In this document: one piece after another, positions 1 to 11,109 of the stretch
Layout: each line of letters begins with the position of its first letter
How positions within the stretch are numbered: the stretch's first letter is position 1
Source of the DNA: Gibbula magus
Lineage: Eukaryota; Mollusca; Gastropoda; Trochida; Trochidae
Reading direction: 5' to 3'
DNA: 64,000 bases
Assembly (NCBI GenBank): GCA_936450465.1
Contig: OW388291.1
Span: 85,853,099-85,917,098 of the forward strand
Notes under the pieces: generated by a model
Seen by the model: the letters and a program-made list of their open reading frames with translations, nothing else
Databases searched by the model: none
What the model was told of the DNA's origin: nothing
Translations under genes and position numbers: made by a program

Positions 1-394
1 GTATTATAATGAGAACTATATGGACGAAAAACTAAGGAACTTCATTCCTTCAAGATACAAATAATAATAATGATAATAATAATAATAATAATAATTTAAT
101 TATATTATATTGTGTAACGAATAATATATCGTAAGTATGTATGTATACAAGTAGACGTCCTTATAATATTCGGTATCGTCACCTACATGTAACACGGTCA
201 TGACGTATATATGATATGAAAGCTAACTTTAATCTTATCAAGAACGATGGGTGCTGTACTACTTTATGACAATATTACTACCTGCTCTTGTTCATTCATC
301 TTTTCTTTAATCGTACATTTCAACACTCATTTTATAATGTTGCTGAATTAACACATTTACGCATTTGTTGTCGATCGTGTTGATTTTAATGAAT
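1..394. other. AT-rich flank with no gene
   Basis: No supported gene. It contains an (AAT)n/(ATA)n microsatellite at about 62-96 and otherwise unremarkable AT-rich sequence up to the start of repeat family X. Confidence 0.6.
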
Positions 395-454
395 CATTTT
401 AATGAATCCATTACAAGAGGTGTGAACTCTTTCGAAAACATTGATTTGTATTAC

Positions 455-1184
455 ATGTCCCCCGCTAAGCTCTGCGGGAATCATAATGTTTTTGCCTCCG
501 TACGCGTCCGAAATTCTGTCCTTCCGTCCTTCCGAAATGCTATCGTTCCCGGGCCATATTTCAAAAAACAATTTTTTTTACGAAACATGGTATGTGGTTA
601 GACCTGATGGTGGAGTGGTGCCTTTTGCTACTAAGGTTATTCTTAGTTTTATATTTTGTTCTGGTTTCCATGGAAACAGTTTGAACTTAGGGCATATTGG
701 GGGTAGGGACCTTTTCCGGCCTCTATCTCAAAATCTATGCAGTATTTGTTTTACAAAACTTGGTGTGTGGTTAGACCTAGTGGTGGAGTGGTGCCTTTTG
801 CTACTTAGGTAATTCTGAATTATGTTTCTGGTTTCCATGGAAACAGTTTGAACTTAGTGCATATGGAGGTTAGGAACATTTTCCAACCCCAATTTCAAAA
901 TCTATTCAGTATTATGTAATGGTGTGTATTTAGACACAAAGATGGAATGGTGCCAGCCTTTTCTCCTTAAATCATTCCGAATTTTTGTGTGGTTTCCATG
1001 GAAACAATTTCAACAAAGAGACCAGAAAATGGGACTCAATTTGAACTAAGAGGCTACATGGAAACAAGTTTATTTAGTCTAATATATTAACCTTTTTGGA
1101 TTGTCAGTTTTGGGTTGTCTCTGGCATTTGTGAAAAATAAGGGTAATAGGACTAGGTTTGATTGAAAGTTGGAGCGGGGGACAT
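455..1184. mobile_element. Element M copy 1: non-autonomous inverted-repeat element with GTTTCCATGGAAAC subrepeats
   Basis: A perfect 12-bp inverted repeat, ATGTCCCCCGCT at 455-466 and AGCGGGGGACAT at 1173-1184, bounds this block. Inside are tandem, diverged subunits of about 160-167 bp, each with the palindromic core GTTTCCATGGAAAC (about 664, 831 and 991) followed by 'ttgaactta' and 'ggttagacct.gtggtg' landmarks. The X copy at 19.3 kb lacks the block, which supports insertion. ACATG at 453-457 and 1196-1200 is a possible target duplication, in which case the true ends would be 458-1195. No transposase is present. Superfamily is not assigned. Confidence 0.55.
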
Positions 1185-2179
1185 CACAGTGCATCACATG
1201 CACATATTTCTAGTTGTTCACAAAACATATCTTCAGATTGACCTTTTTACATTGACACCATTTAGATTCAGAAAGTGGATGTATAGTGGATTTATAGTGG
1301 ATTATAGGCAAGAACGACCGTTGATAGTTAGACTTGTTTATTAAGTTTGTCAGAGTAAAGGATATAAAAAAAACCCCAACATTATACACTATTTACAGTA
1401 GAACACGACATACTGAGTTCGACCAGTAACATAATATAGTGAATATTAGCACAAATATTTAAATCAAGCAGTCTATAGGAATGAAAACTGTAAATTGGGT
1501 GTTTTTAAGTTCTTTTAAGATCCAAGGAAAGCAAACATTGCTTGTGTAAGCAAGCTCTGCCTGTATATTATACATTGACAGCGGTGGAATTATAAACTAC
1601 CTGGATAATTTTGAAAAATTGATATATAGAGAATCACACCCAAGTGTCTTCTGATATCAAATATATCAACACGAGTTGATAAAAGCTAAAAAATATCCGA
1701 GTCTTGCGAGGGTGAGATTCTATTTATCATCCAAAGTCATTCTTATTACGTTTAAGTGAAAATGGTGTACATCTCTGAGCACATCTCTGCCATTTGACTT
1801 GAGGTGAGGTGAGTGCGGTGAGGTCATATTATTGTGCATTACATAGCATTGTGACGTCACTACTGGAAGATGTAAACTAAAGCATTGTGATGTCATGTAG
1901 TTGACGGCGACAGGGCATTGTGCAAAATCTACTGCCAAAAAGATATCTCCTGTTGAACACAGTTTTGGATGATAAAAATATTAGCCTAGGCCCAATTATG
2001 AAAAAGGGCTCAAATAAAAAAGCAAGAGGCATTTTTTAGAAGGATTTCGTATCCATTCTAGCTTACCTATTTAAAGGGTGCTGATTACGAACAAATAGGA
2101 TACAAAGCTGAAAAAGTGTTTTTGACCCTCAAAATTGAAAATCAAAATGGCCGCCAAATTTTCACAAATAATGGCAGGT
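1172..2179. repeat. 1,008-bp direct repeat, left copy flanking the LINE
   Basis: This segment matches 5984-6991 at a constant offset of 4,812 bp. Reading by eye I found one substitution (a C read as A in the A/C run near 1374) and no length change. The left copy ends in GGCAGGT directly before the LINE 3' tail. The repeat consists of the right end of element M plus family X sequence. It does not start TG or end CA as an LTR would. Confidence 0.9.
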
Positions 2180-2264
2180 AGATAGATATTCTTTATTTCC
2201 TCCAGTAAATGAAGATACAGTGTGATATGATATAGTTACATGATATACAGATTAATACAAGGAG

Positions 2265-3479
2265 TTACAAGCAGTTTGTGAAAAAGTGTTTCCAGTGGAT
2301 AACAGTTGTACATACGTTGATCATACAATCTAGCCATATATTATAGTCAAGAGATAAACAATATTCAGTTGGCAGTCCACCAAGTAAGAAACATAATGTT
2401 AATTCTTCATCATTATTCCAGAGGCTGGAAAACGTATCAACATCTAATTGATCAATAATTGATTCAATCAACAGATCCCTCTGGGATCTTGTCTTCTCGC
2501 AGTACATAAAAACATGTTTTACAATATCATACACAAATGTGCCACAAATACACTCTTTTGATTGGATGCGTAGAGTACTGATTTTGACCAGGTTGGCAAT
2601 GCAATGAAATAGATCTGGTTTCAGTACAGATAAGTTCCAAAGTCTATGTACATTTCGATCCCGAACTGAAAAATACCTATGTTGGTTTACTCTGACAGTT
2701 AAATCTTTACATACAGATGTATTTTCAGCATCATGGATGCTTTTTGTAACATGGGCATTCCATTTTGATTTACAAGGAAAACTAGAAGACATCATGTATT
2801 CATTGATATAATCTGTCAAGTCATATTTATATGTTAATAGTAACATATGATAAATCGGTGATTTTGTACTTTTAGCTTCTCTTTCGTTATCCGAGTCAAG
2901 TAAGAATTGACTTAATCTATGGTTCAATACGTTTTTGAAGACAAAGTTCAAATCACTTCTGCATAATTTGCCTAGTAGTATGAGACATCGCTTTTCAATG
3001 TAAGCTTGGACTGATATTAAGTCTAGACAGTCTCGTGCGACAACTGATGATGAATATTTAGATAGTCCCTGGATGATTTTACAAAAATAGGACTGGGCCT
3101 TTTCCAGAAAATCATAGTCTTTTGATGTTAACTTACACCATAATTCACAGGCAAAAAGGGCGCATGGTAAAATAACTCTATTCCAAATTCCAGAAGCAGA
3201 TATTGGGTTAAGACCACCAAAAACCAAACCACAGGGGCGATTAGTATTGAATAACATTCTGAGTTTATCACATGATTTTTGAGTACGCAAAAAATTCGAG
3301 GTTGCAGTTGATATGTACAAACCAGCATACACAACATGGTCATTGTGTGCTATCAATTTCTCTCCAATGTAAAATGATGGACATTTATGTTTTTGGGTAA
3401 TACCAAACATTAGAAATACACTTTTGTCGGCATTATATTTAAGATGCCATTTGCAAGAATATTCAAAACATACATTCAA
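2265..3479 (-). pseudogene. LINE ORF2, C-terminal part with Cys/His motif
   Basis: A 404-codon frame follows the reverse transcriptase after a frameshift and begins just after the LADD box. YNADKSVFLMFG near the start corresponds to the region after the catalytic core in LINE reverse transcriptases. Towards the C terminus, CICG...KHVFMYC forms a Cys/His cluster like the zinc-binding tail of CR1/I/Jockey-type ORF2 proteins. The stop codon lies about 85 bp before the AATAAAG-containing 3' tail. There is no ribonuclease H motif that I can identify. Confidence 0.8.
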
Positions 3480-3508
3480 TGCATATTGTAGGCCGTCTAT
3501 GGCTGCAC

Positions 3509-4732
3509 TTATACAATGGTAGTGTCGTCTGCTAGTAAGATACCTGGTACGTTACCCCATGGTAAACATAAACCTTGTCGCAATGTGTCAAGGGAATATA
3601 ACAGGTCATTGATATACAATGAAAAAAGCCATGCTGACAAGACACATCCTTGACCGACACCTTGTTTAATAGGAAATGAGGAAGATGTAAAGCCTCCTAT
3701 TTTAACACATGATTGCATTGAAGTATACTTATTGCGTAGAATACGCCAAAGTTTACCATTTATTCCAAAGTGATGAAGCTTATAAAAAAGACCATTGAGC
3801 CAAATCCTATCAAAAGCTTTTTCATTATCTAGAAAAACACAATATACTGGTGAGTTTCTTTCTCTGTAAAAAGCTATACTTTCCAGCAATGTTAATGCAG
3901 CTGTTTCAGCGCCAGCACCTTTACGGAACCCAAATTGATACTTGTGAGGGAATGATTTATTGTTGCCACACCAGTTTTCTATTCTTTCTAAGATGATTCT
4001 TTCAAATAATTTGCTGAGAATAGGTGTTAAAGTTATACCCCTATAATTTGAAGGATCACTTGTGCTTTTACCTTTACCTTTGTGAATAGGGAGTATGGTA
4101 CCAACATTAAAGCCACTGGGTAAGTATTCATAACAGGCAATAGCATTGAATAATGTAACCAGGTGATTTATAACAGATCTACCTGCATACTTGATGTGTT
4201 CATTAACAATACCATCAGGACCAGGTGACTTGCCGTTCTTCAGTCGGCGAACAGTGCATAAAACTTCATCAAATGTGAATGGACATTGAAGCAGTGCAGA
4301 GGTATCATCACAATTATCATTAGTGTTTTCAAGTTGTGACACAAAGTTATTTACATAGTCACTGAAATCGGAATCGAACATAACATTTGTACATGGCAAA
4401 GAAAGGTCTCTAAAATATTCAGCAAATAGATCACATATACCTTCTTGATTATCACATGATTTGTTTTCGTAGGTGAGAACTTGAGTAGTTTCTTTTTTAC
4501 GTTTGTATACTTTGGTAGCTTTAAAAAACTCTTGTATACCTAGTTCAGAGGCTTCGTAAATTCTCTTAAATTTAAGATCATCTTCGCACTTCTTTGATTG
4601 GCGATGGTGTTTCCTGAAAATACGTTTTGCCTCCTTATAAGCAACATAATAGGTATTATCTTTATCATGGATTTTACCATTACTTCTCCATTCACTGCGA
4701 CATTTCCGCATTGTATTATGCAGGGCCTTCAA
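3509..4732 (-). pseudogene. LINE ORF2, reverse transcriptase part
   Basis: This is the reverse transcriptase core that copies LINE RNA at the nicked target. Motifs appear in the expected order: LKNGKSPGPDGIVNEHIKYA, NYRGITLTPILSKLFERI, YQFGFRKGAGAETAAL, CVFLDNEKAFDRIW, GVGQGCVLSAWLF, and the catalytic box as LLADDTTIV (LADD where most LINEs have YADD or FADD). The frame stops directly after the catalytic box. The thumb and C-terminal region continue in another frame from about 3510, showing a second frameshift. The first codons are a linker continuing from the endonuclease, not a true start. Confidence 0.9.
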
Positions 4733-4733
4733 G

Positions 4734-5750
4734 TTATCTATTTTTCCAATAGGGCTTAAGGTTTGCCTGGTATCTAGAGGCAGGGATACTTATATTAGCT
4801 GCAGAATGAAGAGAGGTGGTAACATATTCATACTGAGCTTCAATATATTCTTCTGGAGAGGTATACTGAGAAGGTTCGAAATTAACATCTCTAAAGCAGT
4901 TTTCAGTTTCATATCGATACAAAGAATAATCTACCTGATTAGCTTTTCGCCAATTAAGGTGTAAACCGCCAGAGTACCTGTATGATGGCGTCTCGTTACG
5001 AAACACTGCGAGGATTGGAAAATGGTCTGATACAGCATAACTTATGTTATTGTCAATAACAGAGCCCAGTACCTTGCTTCGAAAGTCACAGTTTATAAAG
5101 ACGTAGTCTATCAAACTTCTTTGTGTTTTACATTTGTTAGAGTAAGTGATAATATTACTATCATCTAAAGGTAAAACAGATACAAGATTCCGTTGTTTTA
5201 AACCCACATTCAGATACATGGCTCTACGTTTCGAGAGAACACAGTGTCTTATGTCGGCATTAAAGTCGCCAACCAGTATAGTCTCTGCGACTTGAGAACA
5301 CATGTCATACAAGTCAAAGGTGTTAGTCAGTTCTTCACAATATACAGAATCCAGCACGTTCGTTGATGGAAGTCTAGCTCCGATTATGAAGGTTGTGTTC
5401 ATATTCACAGACAGTTTAGCACCAATAATGTTCTCACTTCCTGATTCGTAGCAAGCGCTACTATGTAATGCTTTACGGACAAACAGAGCAACACCACCTG
5501 CTCCTCTTTGTGACGAATGGTCAGTCTTACATTTATAGTACACATCAAAACATATATGTAGATCAAGCAGTGTAGATATCTCTGCTTTGTTCATCCAGTG
5601 TTCATTAATGAATAAAACGTCACAACCATCTAATTTTGCTTTAAGGTGCTCTAAAGCGTTATTTACACCACGAACATTCCACGTAATGACACTTAGATTT
5701 GCCATGGAAATAAACACAAACACATACCACATCCTACTTAATTGCTTCAT
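4734..5750 (-). pseudogene. LINE ORF2, endonuclease part
   Basis: This 338-codon frame encodes an endonuclease/exonuclease/phosphatase domain, which in LINEs nicks the target DNA to prime reverse transcription. Visible signatures in order are SVITWNVRGVNN near residue 20, LFINEHW with the metal-binding Glu, ILVGDFNADI in the middle, and AVSDHFPI towards the end (the SDH catalytic triplet). The frame breaks off after KPYWKNR. The next codons continue in a different frame that begins with the reverse transcriptase linker, so one base has been gained or lost in an A-run near 4740. The key catalytic motifs are intact; only the joined ORF is broken. Confidence 0.88.
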
Positions 5751-5983
5751 TGTCTTGGATTTTCAGTGACGTCATCGTTGTACCATTCCTTATTTGGAAC
5801 CCAATCTCTGCAGTTTACGTTTTCCGGCCAGAAGCATTCATCTTCAGAGATGAAATCGGCGTGTCTTCTCGGAACTGTGATTCTGATGGTGTATGTAGGA
5901 TTACGCCCCCTGTCCCAATGCTTCATCAATCTTGTGTTGGAGATGCTAACGCCACGTTCATTTGCATACTCACAGATAGCAGA
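5747..5983 (-). pseudogene. LINE ORF1 C-terminal fragment
   Basis: The reading frame is open from the truncated 5' end of the LINE at 5983 to a stop at 5747, about 78 codons. It has no start of its own. The residues include a basic/aromatic stretch (MKHWDRGRNPTYTIRI) and a tail ending TENPRQ. This is consistent with the end of an ORF1 nucleic-acid-binding protein, but no named domain can be seen. It overlaps the beginning of the endonuclease frame by four bases in another phase, as expected for adjacent LINE ORFs. The family assignment rests on position. Confidence 0.55.
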
Positions 5984-6991
5984 GAGCGGGGGACATCACA
6001 GTGCATCACATGCACATATTTCTAGTTGTTCACAAAACATATCTTCAGATTGACCTTTTTACATTGACACCATTTAGATTCAGAAAGTGGATGTATAGTG
6101 GATTTATAGTGGATTATAGGCAAGAACGACCGTTGATAGTTAGACTTGTTTATTAAGTTTGTCAGAGTAAAGGATATAAAAAAAAACCCAACATTATACA
6201 CTATTTACAGTAGAACACGACATACTGAGTTCGACCAGTAACATAATATAGTGAATATTAGCACAAATATTTAAATCAAGCAGTCTATAGGAATGAAAAC
6301 TGTAAATTGGGTGTTTTTAAGTTCTTTTAAGATCCAAGGAAAGCAAACATTGCTTGTGTAAGCAAGCTCTGCCTGTATATTATACATTGACAGCGGTGGA
6401 ATTATAAACTACCTGGATAATTTTGAAAAATTGATATATAGAGAATCACACCCAAGTGTCTTCTGATATCAAATATATCAACACGAGTTGATAAAAGCTA
6501 AAAAATATCCGAGTCTTGCGAGGGTGAGATTCTATTTATCATCCAAAGTCATTCTTATTACGTTTAAGTGAAAATGGTGTACATCTCTGAGCACATCTCT
6601 GCCATTTGACTTGAGGTGAGGTGAGTGCGGTGAGGTCATATTATTGTGCATTACATAGCATTGTGACGTCACTACTGGAAGATGTAAACTAAAGCATTGT
6701 GATGTCATGTAGTTGACGGCGACAGGGCATTGTGCAAAATCTACTGCCAAAAAGATATCTCCTGTTGAACACAGTTTTGGATGATAAAAATATTAGCCTA
6801 GGCCCAATTATGAAAAAGGGCTCAAATAAAAAAGCAAGAGGCATTTTTTAGAAGGATTTCGTATCCATTCTAGCTTACCTATTTAAAGGGTGCTGATTAC
6901 GAACAAATAGGATACAAAGCTGAAAAAGTGTTTTTGACCCTCAAAATTGAAAATCAAAATGGCCGCCAAATTTTCACAAATAATGGCAGGT
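5984..6991. repeat. 1,008-bp direct repeat, right copy flanking the LINE
   Basis: Right-hand partner of 1172-2179, starting GAGCGGGGGACATC immediately after the truncated LINE 5' end and ending GGCAGGT at 6991. Unique sequence resumes with GATCACATC. The start coincides with the right inverted repeat of element M although no M body precedes it here, so this is a duplicated fragment and not a separate M insertion. Confidence 0.9.
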
Positions 6992-7290
6992 GATCACATC
7001 GTTTTAGTTTGTTTATGAATCTCTATATGTAAAATTTGGAAAAGTGTTTTTATATGGCATTAAAAGAGTACTGATCATGTTTAAGTTGGAAACCAAGTTT
7101 TAAAAAATGTTCATAACCCTTAAATTTGAAAAACAAAATTGCCGCCATAGTCACCTCAGGCGGTATTAGGTGTAAATGGTATATACATGTGTACTTGATT
7201 ATACTGTATTATTATGTCCGGGTGACCATACTCTGGGTGCTTATCGTTCTAGGCTGGAGCGAATTCTCATTCTCACCGAATATATATATA

Positions 7291-7625
7291 TATATACTAC
7301 ACCTGTATACGAGCGTTGAGACATGGTTCCTCGTGTGGTTTCTCTGGTATAATGCACCTGTGCGTGTGATCATATATTAGCAGTTCGTAGAATGTAGATC
7401 TAGTGTAGATTTATTTTTGTCTGTCCTCTGGACAATTATAGAACATTACCATCCGCCATAAGCAAGTCTACAACACTCCATATAATAAAATATAAATAGA
7501 TATTAGAAACTCTCTTTTAAATTTGTAAAAAGTTGGACATACATATTCAAAATAGTTTTACATTTTTTTTTTAGATCGGTCTAGAATTCTCTATGAGATA
7601 TATTCACACTAAGTGGAGGTTATAC
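7291..7625. other. Intergenic sequence
   Basis: A short TA microsatellite at about 7280-7296 marks the end of family X. Nothing further is recognised up to the duplicated block that starts at 7626. Confidence 0.5.
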
Positions 7626-8290
7626 ATCTCTGACACTGTACACTGGCATCTCTTAGATATGTATGATCTATTCATTTGATGTGAGAGAACTTTCACTAAA
7701 TTGCATCAGATTAATTCGAAGTTTTATAAAGCCCCAAAACTTTACCGTGGAAGCCCCCAAACTTGTGCTGATACATAAGTGCATTCGTAAAGTTTAAAAT
7801 CTTCACAGACCATGGCTGTTGGTAGTCTGTGCTAAGATGTTAAAGTTATATAGTAGTTAGCACTTCAAATAGAGAAGCTGAGTAAACCAGTTTGACATTT
7901 GCTCCCGGTGCCGAGTACTGCTGATAACTGTCCGGATGTGTTGAGGAAATGTTTCCGCTTTCTTCATTGTTGTTCTCTTCTTTAACACCATCCTTATATA
8001 ATCATATATAATAATTTTGTGAATTGATATGTTGGAATAACGTGGCAAAGACGTTCAATTTTAACCACTATCTATGTGTATTTATTAGGGTTGTTTTATA
8101 CTGTCCGTGATTTCCTGCTCCATTTATACTATGTAGATACTCAGGTCTGTTGAATAACATTCCAACACTTTTAACCGACTCAAACCACAAATTTGGTGAC
8201 TCCCGTTACACTGACACCATGGAGTGATGTCACATGTGCTTATCAACCTACTTCTAGTCGGGGCTCTTTATAGTGCTCTATGCTACACGG
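7626..8290. repeat. Duplicated block, copy 1 (with 13251-13912)
   Basis: Starts ATCTCTGACACTGTACA and shares with 13251-13912 landmarks such as 'gatctattcatttgatgtga', 'cgctttcttcattgttgtt' and 'cttctagtcggggctcttta'. The two are in the same orientation and collinear with scattered differences and small indels. A second matching segment follows at about 9340-9425 (partner about 13990-14070), so copy 1 holds roughly 1 kb that copy 2 lacks. No protein is conserved between them. Confidence 0.75.
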
Positions 8291-10988
8291 GTCTTATATC
8301 CTCACGTCAAGTGTTATGTGATATGATCGTTTTTTAACATGTTCCTATTCTTATGTATTTGTATACATTTTCAGGCAGATGTTATTGGTATGTGATGGTA
8401 TCACGGGATATATTAGCGACTTAATGTTTTATACACAAGATCAGAGTATGAAGACGTGACCCGTCCTGGCACTCAATCTCATTTGTCAGGTCTGGTTTAT
8501 CGGAATACCCAGTACTGAATTTGCAAACCAGAACATAAGGGTGAATAGTAATAGATTACTTTCAATAAACGAAATGCTATATTTCATTGACTAACGTTAG
8601 TCTAATATTAAAATGCTCTTCACGTGCATAACGCAAGTGTGTTTCTATTGTAATTAATGGATTCAGTTTAGTAACTGTCTGTGGCTGAACCCTACATGAA
8701 ATAACGATATTTACAAAAAGGATTAAATATCTATTGAAGACGATATTTACAAATATTTAATGATATATTCAAATATGTACAATGGATTAAAGATAATAAT
8801 ATATATATACAAAGATTAAATATCTAATAGAGATGGTGTTTACAAATATGAAATATCTTAAATGGTATTTACAAAATATCAAATATTTGTGAAGGTATTT
8901 ATCTTCTGTTTACCCAGTGTAATTGAACGAGATTATACTAGATCTTGATAAATAATGCATGTTATATTTGGTTACAAGGAAAATAAAAATGATGGACTGA
9001 ATTTGATTTTTATAGTTACTAAATATTATGTATATACCTGTAAATGCCAGAATAAAAACCGCAAATAAATGGTCTTAAATCAGTTCTACAAGACACTTAT
9101 TATATCAGTAAACAGCTTCTCTATACTGATTGGCTTCATGCCACAACGTTTTCACATAAGTTCCTTTTTATTCCATCTTTTGTCATATTGAAATGTATAT
9201 CGAAAACTGTCTTGTCAATTTGACGAATTGTACAAAATACTCCATATTGAAAATGTACTTTGTATATGCTTGTGGAGCCTACTCAAAGAAATAATGTGAT
9301 ACAAAAATACTAGATCTTGAGTGTATAATGAATATCTATATTTGTATTTAATAATGTAGAGCTGCAATGTCAAACTGTGCAACCTAATTTAATCAGCATC
9401 TGTCGCCGGGTATCATTGGTCGCTATTGAATAAGACTCTGTATTGACATAAACATGTACAAAGGACACAATTTTGATCTTTGGGTTCAATTCGCCATAAT
9501 GTACAGTATCAAGGAAACAAATACTTTGCAAAAAGAATGAGTCAGAACAGATTAAGTGTTTGTAATATAGTCGTGGTTGAATAGATATTGTTGTTGGCTA
9601 TGCTGTTTATCTTTGGACTGCGTTCATAGACTAAAGTTGGTGCCTGAATCTCATTTGAAAATATGTCTATATAAACAACATATCCTCATACACAAATGTT
9701 TAAATACAAAAACAACATATGCCTTGTTTCTATAGTCATTTGAATATTAACTACGGTACCATGTCTCAATCCGTACAGTGTGAGGTTTTTGCTGTTAACT
9801 CCTGATGTGCAGTATGACTGGTATTCGCCCATATGTCATAATCAGCATCAACGCATGTCCTGTTTGCATATATTATCGCCGTCTTAATTAAATAAGAAGT
9901 TGATAATCCATAAATATCCTTCTCTTCTACATAAATTGATGCAAATATTAATTGAAAGTAACGTATAATACGGTTTCATACACATTCGCTTGACATCCGT
10001 CTAGATTCCAAGCTTTCTAGGTTTTGAGACGACCCCTTTCTTGTGAGATTTTCATTTGGCCGTATTTACTATAAAACTGTTTTATCGTTTGAGCTAATGA
10101 CAAAACATCACTTATTTCTAAGCATTTAATCAATATAATGAGAGATAAGTTATTGTATGGTAGAATGTGTATATAACGAACCCGGAAGCTTATGCCTATA
10201 ATTTCTCTCTTCAACCAGTATTGCGATGATCAAATTAATAAAGAGACTACGGTATTCTATGTTAACATCACGCAATTCACGTGTATTTGCGAACTCTTCC
10301 AAACACAGTGTATACCCCCTTGTCATACAAACCAATAACAACCACTTCAAACTATGATCGTTTGTTAAACAACATTTTTCCTAAGTTAAAGAAAATTCTG
10401 AAAATTGAATGTCAAATTGGCGGGATAAAACTATGAGGGTTTGTAATTTTCATTTCATCGTATTAGATTCACTTTTCTGTTAAACTTGAAATTCATCGGT
10501 ACGGTTTCAGTACAAACGGACTATACCTCCCGATATCATGGGTGTTTGAATTTGTTTAATGTTATTTTTTTCTGTTTCCATGGCAACAATTTGACTTTGT
10601 CTTTTAGAAGGGTAATAACTGAAATTTATTTGGGGGAAGAGGGAGACATCTGTTTCTAGTTTGAAATGGGAAAATAAAGTTTATGAAACGTCGACCAGTC
10701 AGGCAAGCAGCAGAAACAAAGCACAAATCATATACTTGTTAGTAGGGTCCGTCTTCCTTCACGCTTTTTGTTATTCAACAGTGTGAGTGCGCCCCCCTGG
10801 ACACAGCGCTAGTATCTAAGTGTCTGCGTGTCAGCTTGTTAGTAGACCAGACAGGAAGTTCTGTACTGTCTGGGTGTATCACTGGATCGAGAGACATACA
10901 GCTTATAGACACAGGCCAGGACTTGGAGGCTCAGTGAACTTGATAACTTACTACAGTTTGATACCACGACGTTTTGCCTATTCCTGCC
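8291..10988. other. Long AT-rich stretch with no gene
   Basis: No credible coding region on either strand; only short unrelated frames. About 8690-8900 holds several imperfect repeats of 'gatatttacaaatat' and 'attaaatat'. About 10380-10470 resembles 16750-16830 ('ttaaag.aaattct.aaa.tt.aatgtc'). A lone M-type fragment with 'gtttccatggcaacaatttgac' lies at about 10570. Confidence 0.5.
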
Positions 10989-11109
10989 ATGTATTCATGT
11001 ACAGCGACTGCATTGTTTATTGAAAACTTCAACAGAAACTGGACTGGTAGACTACAGGCTCTGACCGACAGTGACAGTGATCAGGCGTGGGCGCTTAAAC
11101 AAGAAATTG
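10989..11109 (+). CDS. Candidate first coding exon of an unrecognised gene
   Basis: A 40-codon frame starts at ATG 10989 (MYSCTATALFIENFNRNW...) and runs to a plausible donor, GAAATTG followed by GTAAATAT at 11110. The upstream 200 bp is less AT-rich than its surroundings, as a 5' untranslated exon might be. The segment WTGRLQALTDSDSDQAWALK looks protein-like, but I do not recognise a family. The exon would end in phase 1. A Cys-rich candidate exon 1.5 kb downstream could be read in a compatible phase, which is suggestive only. Transcript evidence is needed to decide. Confidence 0.25.

Larger units (their letters stand above)
2180..5983 (-). mobile_element. 5'-truncated non-LTR retrotransposon (LINE) with endonuclease and reverse transcriptase
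   Basis: On the minus strand the element reads as the C-terminal end of an ORF1, then ORF2 with an apurinic-like endonuclease, a reverse transcriptase and a Cys/His C-terminal region. Its 3' tail has AATAAAG and ends in ATCTATCT at 2180. It is cut off at its 5' end inside ORF1, the usual outcome of target-primed reverse transcription. ORF2 is split by two frameshifts (near 4735 and 3510). Flanking it exactly on both sides is a 1,008-bp direct repeat, far longer than normal LINE target duplications. The clade is not assigned; CR1-, L2- or Jockey-like groups are possible. Confidence 0.9.
395..7290. repeat. Repeat family X, first copy, carrying two insertions
   Basis: Segments 395-457, about 1200-2179 and about 7190-7280 match in the same order parts of 19317-19735 and 22241-22445. 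Shared landmarks are 'gctttcgaaaacattg'-like sequence on the left, 'aaatcaagcagtcta' and 'gatccaaggaaagca' in the middle, and 'cttatcgttct.ggctgg' on the right. The copy here is longer because element M (about 455-1184) and a LINE (2180-5983) lie inside it. No protein was recognised in family X itself. The 72-codon frame that occurs in both 1-kb repeats shows no domain. Confidence 0.6.

Noticed and set aside
1720..1938. 72-codon minus-strand frame, repeated identically at 6532-6750
   Set aside because: Identity follows from the 1-kb direct repeat; no domain and no conservation in the other X copy.
1172..6991. LTR retrotransposon with 1-kb LTRs
   Set aside because: No TG/CA ends, no gag, protease, RNase H or integrase, and the enclosed reverse transcriptase has a LINE endonuclease. 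The repeat also exists without the element.
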